A stretch of DNA of 64,000 nt from SCN-69-37 sp044507065 (GTDB lineage: Bacteria > Acidobacteriota > Vicinamibacteria > Vicinamibacterales > SCN-69-37), in NCBI GenBank assembly GCA_044507065.1, contig JBIQJY010000014.1, positions 1 to 64,000 on the forward strand, read 5' to 3'. The position numbers and the translations under genes were made by a program. Below, one piece after another: positions 60,847-64,000 of this stretch. Position 1 is the stretch's first letter. Every line of letters starts with the position of its first letter. The notes below the pieces were generated by a model. The model had not been told where the DNA came from. It worked only from the letters and a program-made list of their open reading frames with translations, and ran no database searches.

Positions 60847-61781
60847 GTTCACTGTTCTCGCGCGTTCGCGCCGGGCTGGCGAAGACCGCGCAACAGATTC
60901 GGGAACGGCTGGGGGCGGCCGAGGACATCCCGTCCGGGCCCGCCGCGCCCGCCGGGCCCCCCGTGGCCGGGCGCGCTCTGGCCGTGGACACGATCGAGGC
61001 GCTCGAGGACGCGCTGCTCACGGCCGATGTCGGGCTGCCGGGCACCACCCGCATCATCGAGGCCGTACGCGCCGATCGGGAGGGCACACTTCGCGATCGC
61101 GTCGGCCGTGTCGTCCACGCGATCCTGACCGACGTCAAGGCGCCGCCCGCCATTGCCACGCGCCCGCATGTCGTGCTCATCGTCGGCGTCAACGGCACGG
61201 GCAAGACGACAACGGTCGGCAAGCTCGCCAACCTGCTGCGCGGCGACGGACACTCCGTGGTGGTCTGCGCCGCCGACACCTTCCGCGCGGCCGCCGTCGA
61301 ACAACTCGCGGTGTGGACCGAACGCGCCGGCGTCGATCTGGTGCGCGCGCAACCGGGCGCCGACCCGGCGGCCGTGACGTTCGATGCGGTATCGGCCGCC
61401 AAGGCGCGCGGACGCGACATCGTCCTGGTCGACACGGCGGGGCGTCTGCATACACGCGCGAACCTGATGGCCGAGCTCGACAAGATTCGTCGCGTGGTCG
61501 GCCGCGAAGTCCCCGGCGCGCCGCACGAGGTGCTGCTCGTGCTCGATGCGACCGTCGGGCAGAACGGGCTGGTGCAGGCGCGCGAGTTCATGGCGGCAAG
61601 CGGCGCGAACGGTATCGTCCTGACCAAGCTCGACGGTACGGCAAAGGGCGGCGTGGCCGTCGCCATCGCCCATGACCTGAAGCTGCCGATTCGGTACATC
61701 GGGGTGGGGGAGGGCATCGACGACCTGCTGCCGTTCGATGCGGCTGCCTACGTCGATGCGCTCTTCACGGAGAAGTGGTAG
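60843..61781 (+). CDS. ftsY: Signal recognition particle receptor FtsY
   Basis: 312 residues, with only a short acidic/Pro N-terminal stretch before the NG domain (no long A domain). GTPase motifs: GVNGTGKTTT (about 115), DTFRAAAVEQL, DTAGRLHT, and TKLDGTAKGG. It is the membrane-side receptor for ribosome-SRP complexes. Overlap with both neighbours (4 bp with gpsA, 7 bp with ribD) indicates coupled translation. Confidence 0.95.
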   Translation: MSSLFSRVRAGLAKTAQQIRERLGAAEDIPSGPAAPAGPPVAGRALAVDTIEALEDALLTADVGLPGTTRIIEAVRADREGTLRDRVGRVVHAILTDVKAPPAIATRPHVVLIVGVNGTGKTTTVGKLANLLRGDGHSVVVCAADTFRAAAVEQLAVWTERAGVDLVRAQPGADPAAVTFDAVSAAKARGRDIVLVDTAGRLHTRANLMAELDKIRRVVGREVPGAPHEVLLVLDATVGQNGLVQAREFMAASGANGIVLTKLDGTAKGGVAVAIAHDLKLPIRYIGVGEGIDDLLPFDAAAYVDALFTEKW

Positions 61782-62866
61782 CCCAACCCGACGACCGCGC
61801 GTTCATGGAACGCGCGCTGTTCTGGGCGGATCGCGGGCGCGGTCTCACCAGTCCCAATCCCACTGTCGGCGCCGTCGTCGTCTCGGCTGACGGCATTGTC
61901 GTCGGCCAGGGCGCGCACATGGCGGCGGGCGGGCCGCATGCCGAGGTGGTGGCGCTCGATGCGGCCGGCCCACGCGCGCGGGCCGGCACGCTCTACTGCA
62001 CGCTCGAGCCGTGTTCCCATACGGGCCGGACCGGTCCCTGCGTCGAGCGCGTCGTCGCGGCCGGGATACGCCGCGTGGTGGCCGCCGTTTCCGACCCGAA
62101 CCCGGCGGTTTCGGGCCGCGGATTCGCGCACCTTCGCACGCACGGCATCGAGGTGGTCGAAGGCGAAGGGCGCGAGCACGCGCTGCGCCAGCACGCACCG
62201 TTCTTCACCTGGATCACGCGACGACGTCCACTGGTCGTCGCCAAGGCGGCCGTCTCGGCCGACGGGTTTGTCGGCAGCGACACGCGCGGAGGCGTGCGCC
62301 TCACCGGCCCGGTGGCCGACCGCTACTTCCACCGCCAGCGCGCCGAAGTCGACGCGATTGCCGTCGGCTCGGGCACCGTTGTCGTCGACGATCCGCTGCT
62401 GACGCCGCGCGGGGCCTTTCGGACCAGGCCGCTGACGCGCGTCGTGTTCGACTGGCGCGGCCGGGTGCCGGCCTCGGCCCGTCTGTTCTCGACGCTTTCG
62501 TCGGGGCCGGTCATAATGGTTGTGTCCGATTGGACGCGCGAGCGGAACGAGGCGCACTTCGCCGAGCTCGAGCGTATCGGTGTGGTGATCGAAGCGTTCG
62601 AAAGCCGCGACCTGGGCGCCGTGCTCGAACGGCTCGGACAGCGCCCCATTCTTTCCCTGCTCGTGGAAGGCGGTCCGGCACTGCAGACGGCACTTGCCGA
62701 TGCCGGCCTGGTCGACCGTGTGCAGCGCATCGAGACGCCGCTCGTGCTCGGATCGGGAGTGCCCGTGGCGCCGATGTTCGGCGGCACACCTGGTGCCTCC
62801 GCCCCGCGAACCCGCCGGCTTGGCGCCGATCGGCTGATCGAATTCGATGTTCACAGGACTGATTGA
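61775..62866 (+). CDS. ribD: Bifunctional riboflavin-synthesis deaminase/reductase
   Basis: 363 residues from GTG 61775. The deaminase domain has the zinc motif PHAEVVALDAAG and TLEPCSHTGRTGPC. The reductase domain begins at about 145 (VVAKAAVSADGFVGS) and includes LLVEGGPALQTALADAG. It performs two steps from the GTP cyclohydrolase product toward the ribityl-pyrimidine. Its 3' end overlaps ribE by 20 bp. Confidence 0.95.
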   Translation: MVAQPDDRAFMERALFWADRGRGLTSPNPTVGAVVVSADGIVVGQGAHMAAGGPHAEVVALDAAGPRARAGTLYCTLEPCSHTGRTGPCVERVVAAGIRRVVAAVSDPNPAVSGRGFAHLRTHGIEVVEGEGREHALRQHAPFFTWITRRRPLVVAKAAVSADGFVGSDTRGGVRLTGPVADRYFHRQRAEVDAIAVGSGTVVVDDPLLTPRGAFRTRPLTRVVFDWRGRVPASARLFSTLSSGPVIMVVSDWTRERNEAHFAELERIGVVIEAFESRDLGAVLERLGQRPILSLLVEGGPALQTALADAGLVDRVQRIETPLVLGSGVPVAPMFGGTPGASAPRTRRLGADRLIEFDVHRTD

Positions 62867-63455
62867 GACAACCGGGCGCGTTGACGCTCTGCGGGTTTCC
62901 GCCGATGGGGGACACCTGCGCATCGCGACGACACTCGGGGGCCAACTGGCGGCCGGCGACAGCATCGCCGTCAACGGCGTGTGCCTGACGGCCATCGACC
63001 CGGATGCCGAGGGGTTCTCGGCCGACATTTCGCCGGCCACGCTGGCGGTGACAACACTCGGGTCGCTCACGGCCGGCCGGCTCGTCAACCTCGAGCGCCC
63101 CGTCCGGGCGGATGCACGGATGGGCGGGCACTTCGTGCTGGGCCACGTGGACGCAACCGGGCGCATCGCGGACATGCGCGAGGATGGTGAAGCGTGGCGG
63201 CTCGCGGTCGACATTCCCGGCGAACTCGAGCCGCTCGTCATCCCGAAGGGGTCGATTGCCATCGATGGGATCAGCCTCACGATTGCCGCGCTCGAACCAC
63301 GTCGGCTCGTCCTGCAGATCATCCCGTTCACGCGCGCGCACACGACACTGGCGCAGGCCGAAGCCGGTGATGGCGTGAACCTCGAGGCCGATGTACTCGG
63401 CAAGTACGTGCTTCGCGCCGTCGAACTCGGCCTTCACGCGGTGCCCCAGCGGTGA
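62847..63455 (+). CDS. ribE: Riboflavin synthase alpha chain
   Basis: 202 residues with two lumazine-binding repeats: MFTGLIETTGRVDAL with GDSIAVNGVCLT, and GGHFVLGHVDATGRI with GSIAIDGISLTI. It dismutates dimethyl-ribityl-lumazine to riboflavin. Placement between ribD and ribB confirms the operon. Confidence 0.95.
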   Translation: MFTGLIETTGRVDALRVSADGGHLRIATTLGGQLAAGDSIAVNGVCLTAIDPDAEGFSADISPATLAVTTLGSLTAGRLVNLERPVRADARMGGHFVLGHVDATGRIADMREDGEAWRLAVDIPGELEPLVIPKGSIAIDGISLTIAALEPRRLVLQIIPFTRAHTTLAQAEAGDGVNLEADVLGKYVLRAVELGLHAVPQR

Positions 63456-63462
63456 CGCCATC

Positions 63463-64000
63463 ATGACCAGGAAGCTCACGCTCGCCAGCCCGTCGCGGTC
63501 CACGCCGCCCTTCGCTCCGGTCGAGGAAGCCATCGCGGCCATCCGGGAAGGGCGCATGGTCGTTGTCGTCGACGACGAGGACCGTGAGAACGAGGGCGAC
63601 CTCACCATGGCCGCCGAGAAGGTGACGCCGGAGGCCATCAATTTCATGGCGCGGTACGGGCGCGGGCTCATCTGCGTCCCGATGACCGGTGAGCGGCTCG
63701 ACGCGCTCGATCTGCCGCTCATGGTTGCCGACAACAGTGCGTCGTTCGGCACGGCATTCACGGTCTCGATCGAGGCCAAGGGCCGGACGACGACCGGCAT
63801 TTCGGCCGCGGACCGGGCTGCCACGGTGCTTGCGGCAATCGATCCGGCGACCAGGCCGTCCGACCTTGCGCGGCCGGGACACATGTTCCCGCTGCGCGCG
63901 CGCGACGGTGGGGTGCTCGTGCGCGCGGGGCAGACCGAGGCGGCCGTCGATCTCGCCCGCATCGCCGGGCTCTATCCGGCCGGCGTCATCTGCGAAATCA
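63463..64000 (+). CDS. ribB: 3,4-Dihydroxy-2-butanone 4-phosphate synthase (partial, right edge)
   Basis: 179 codons are visible from ATG 63463. DHBP synthase motifs are DDEDRENEGDL, AINFMARYGRGLICVPM, SFGTAFTVSIEA and GHMFPLRARDGGVLVR, then TEAAVDLARIAG and PAGVICEI at the edge. It makes the four-carbon riboflavin precursor from ribulose 5-phosphate. A GTP cyclohydrolase II domain (RibBA fusion) may follow outside the window. It starts 7 bp after ribE. Confidence 0.92.
   Translation, partial: MTRKLTLASPSRSTPPFAPVEEAIAAIREGRMVVVVDDEDRENEGDLTMAAEKVTPEAINFMARYGRGLICVPMTGERLDALDLPLMVADNSASFGTAFTVSIEAKGRTTTGISAADRAATVLAAIDPATRPSDLARPGHMFPLRARDGGVLVRAGQTEAAVDLARIAGLYPAGVICEI

Overview
The window is a continuous, gene-dense, high-GC bacterial chromosome segment. 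It contains two 100-base N gaps (16123-16222 and 23724-23823), so it comes from a draft scaffold. The gene mix suggests an acidobacterium, perhaps of the Vicinamibacteria type: a CarD-like regulator with a Lys/Ala/Pro tail, Rex, secreted M28 peptidases, a DUF5916-type outer-membrane protein, a ThuA-like protein and a PIG-L deacetylase. This placement is inferred from gene content only; there is no rRNA, tRNA, phage, IS element or CRISPR array to anchor it.

Layout. 1-8.7 kb: an edge-truncated secreted protein, a Tat-type sugar isomerase/epimerase, an M28 peptidase, carD, plsC, rex, moaC and an acyl-CoA synthetase. 8.7-16 kb: an overlapping histidine kinase / LytTR regulator / signal peptidase I operon on the minus strand, an orphan nuoI, a fused homocysteine methyltransferase-MTHFR overlapping a phospholipid-type methyltransferase, a glycosyltransferase-like gene and a small zinc-ribbon gene framed by oppositely oriented 8-bp tandem arrays. 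16-20 kb: a ketosynthase / FAD oxidoreductase / ICMT methyltransferase operon with a second methyltransferase diverging from a shared -10 core. 20-26 kb: secreted and signalling proteins (TPR-metalloprotease, caspase-like protein with an EF-hand, gap-split rhomboid-like protein, FHA-GAF-PP2C phosphatase). 26-30 kb: glutaminyl-cyclase-like enzyme, citrate synthase, yacG.

29-38 kb is a phosphate-homeostasis island: phoU, pstB, ppx/gppA, sixA-like, glgC, a DUF47 gene with a Pit transporter, and phoR-phoB. Tandem 7-4-7 repeats resembling Pho boxes lie upstream of pstB and of DUF47-pit. 38-42.7 kb: an MFS exporter diverging from a SET-domain gene and an esterase, a ThuA-like protein and a CsgG-like secreted protein. 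42.8-48.4 kb: a complete seven-gene Mrp/Mnh cation/proton antiporter operon. 48.4-59.7 kb: secreted and metabolic genes (carboxylesterase, SurE, MFS, DUF5916, PIG-L deacetylase, RecA). 59.8-64 kb: a tightly overlapping gpsA-ftsY-ribD-ribE-ribB operon, with ribB running off the right edge.

Regulation. Many monocistronic or first genes have a TANNNT -10 hexamer 6-10 nt before the start codon and no Shine-Dalgarno sequence, which suggests that leaderless mRNAs are common here. Genes with normal leaders (carD, recA, csgG-like) instead have spaced promoters and clear Shine-Dalgarno sequences.
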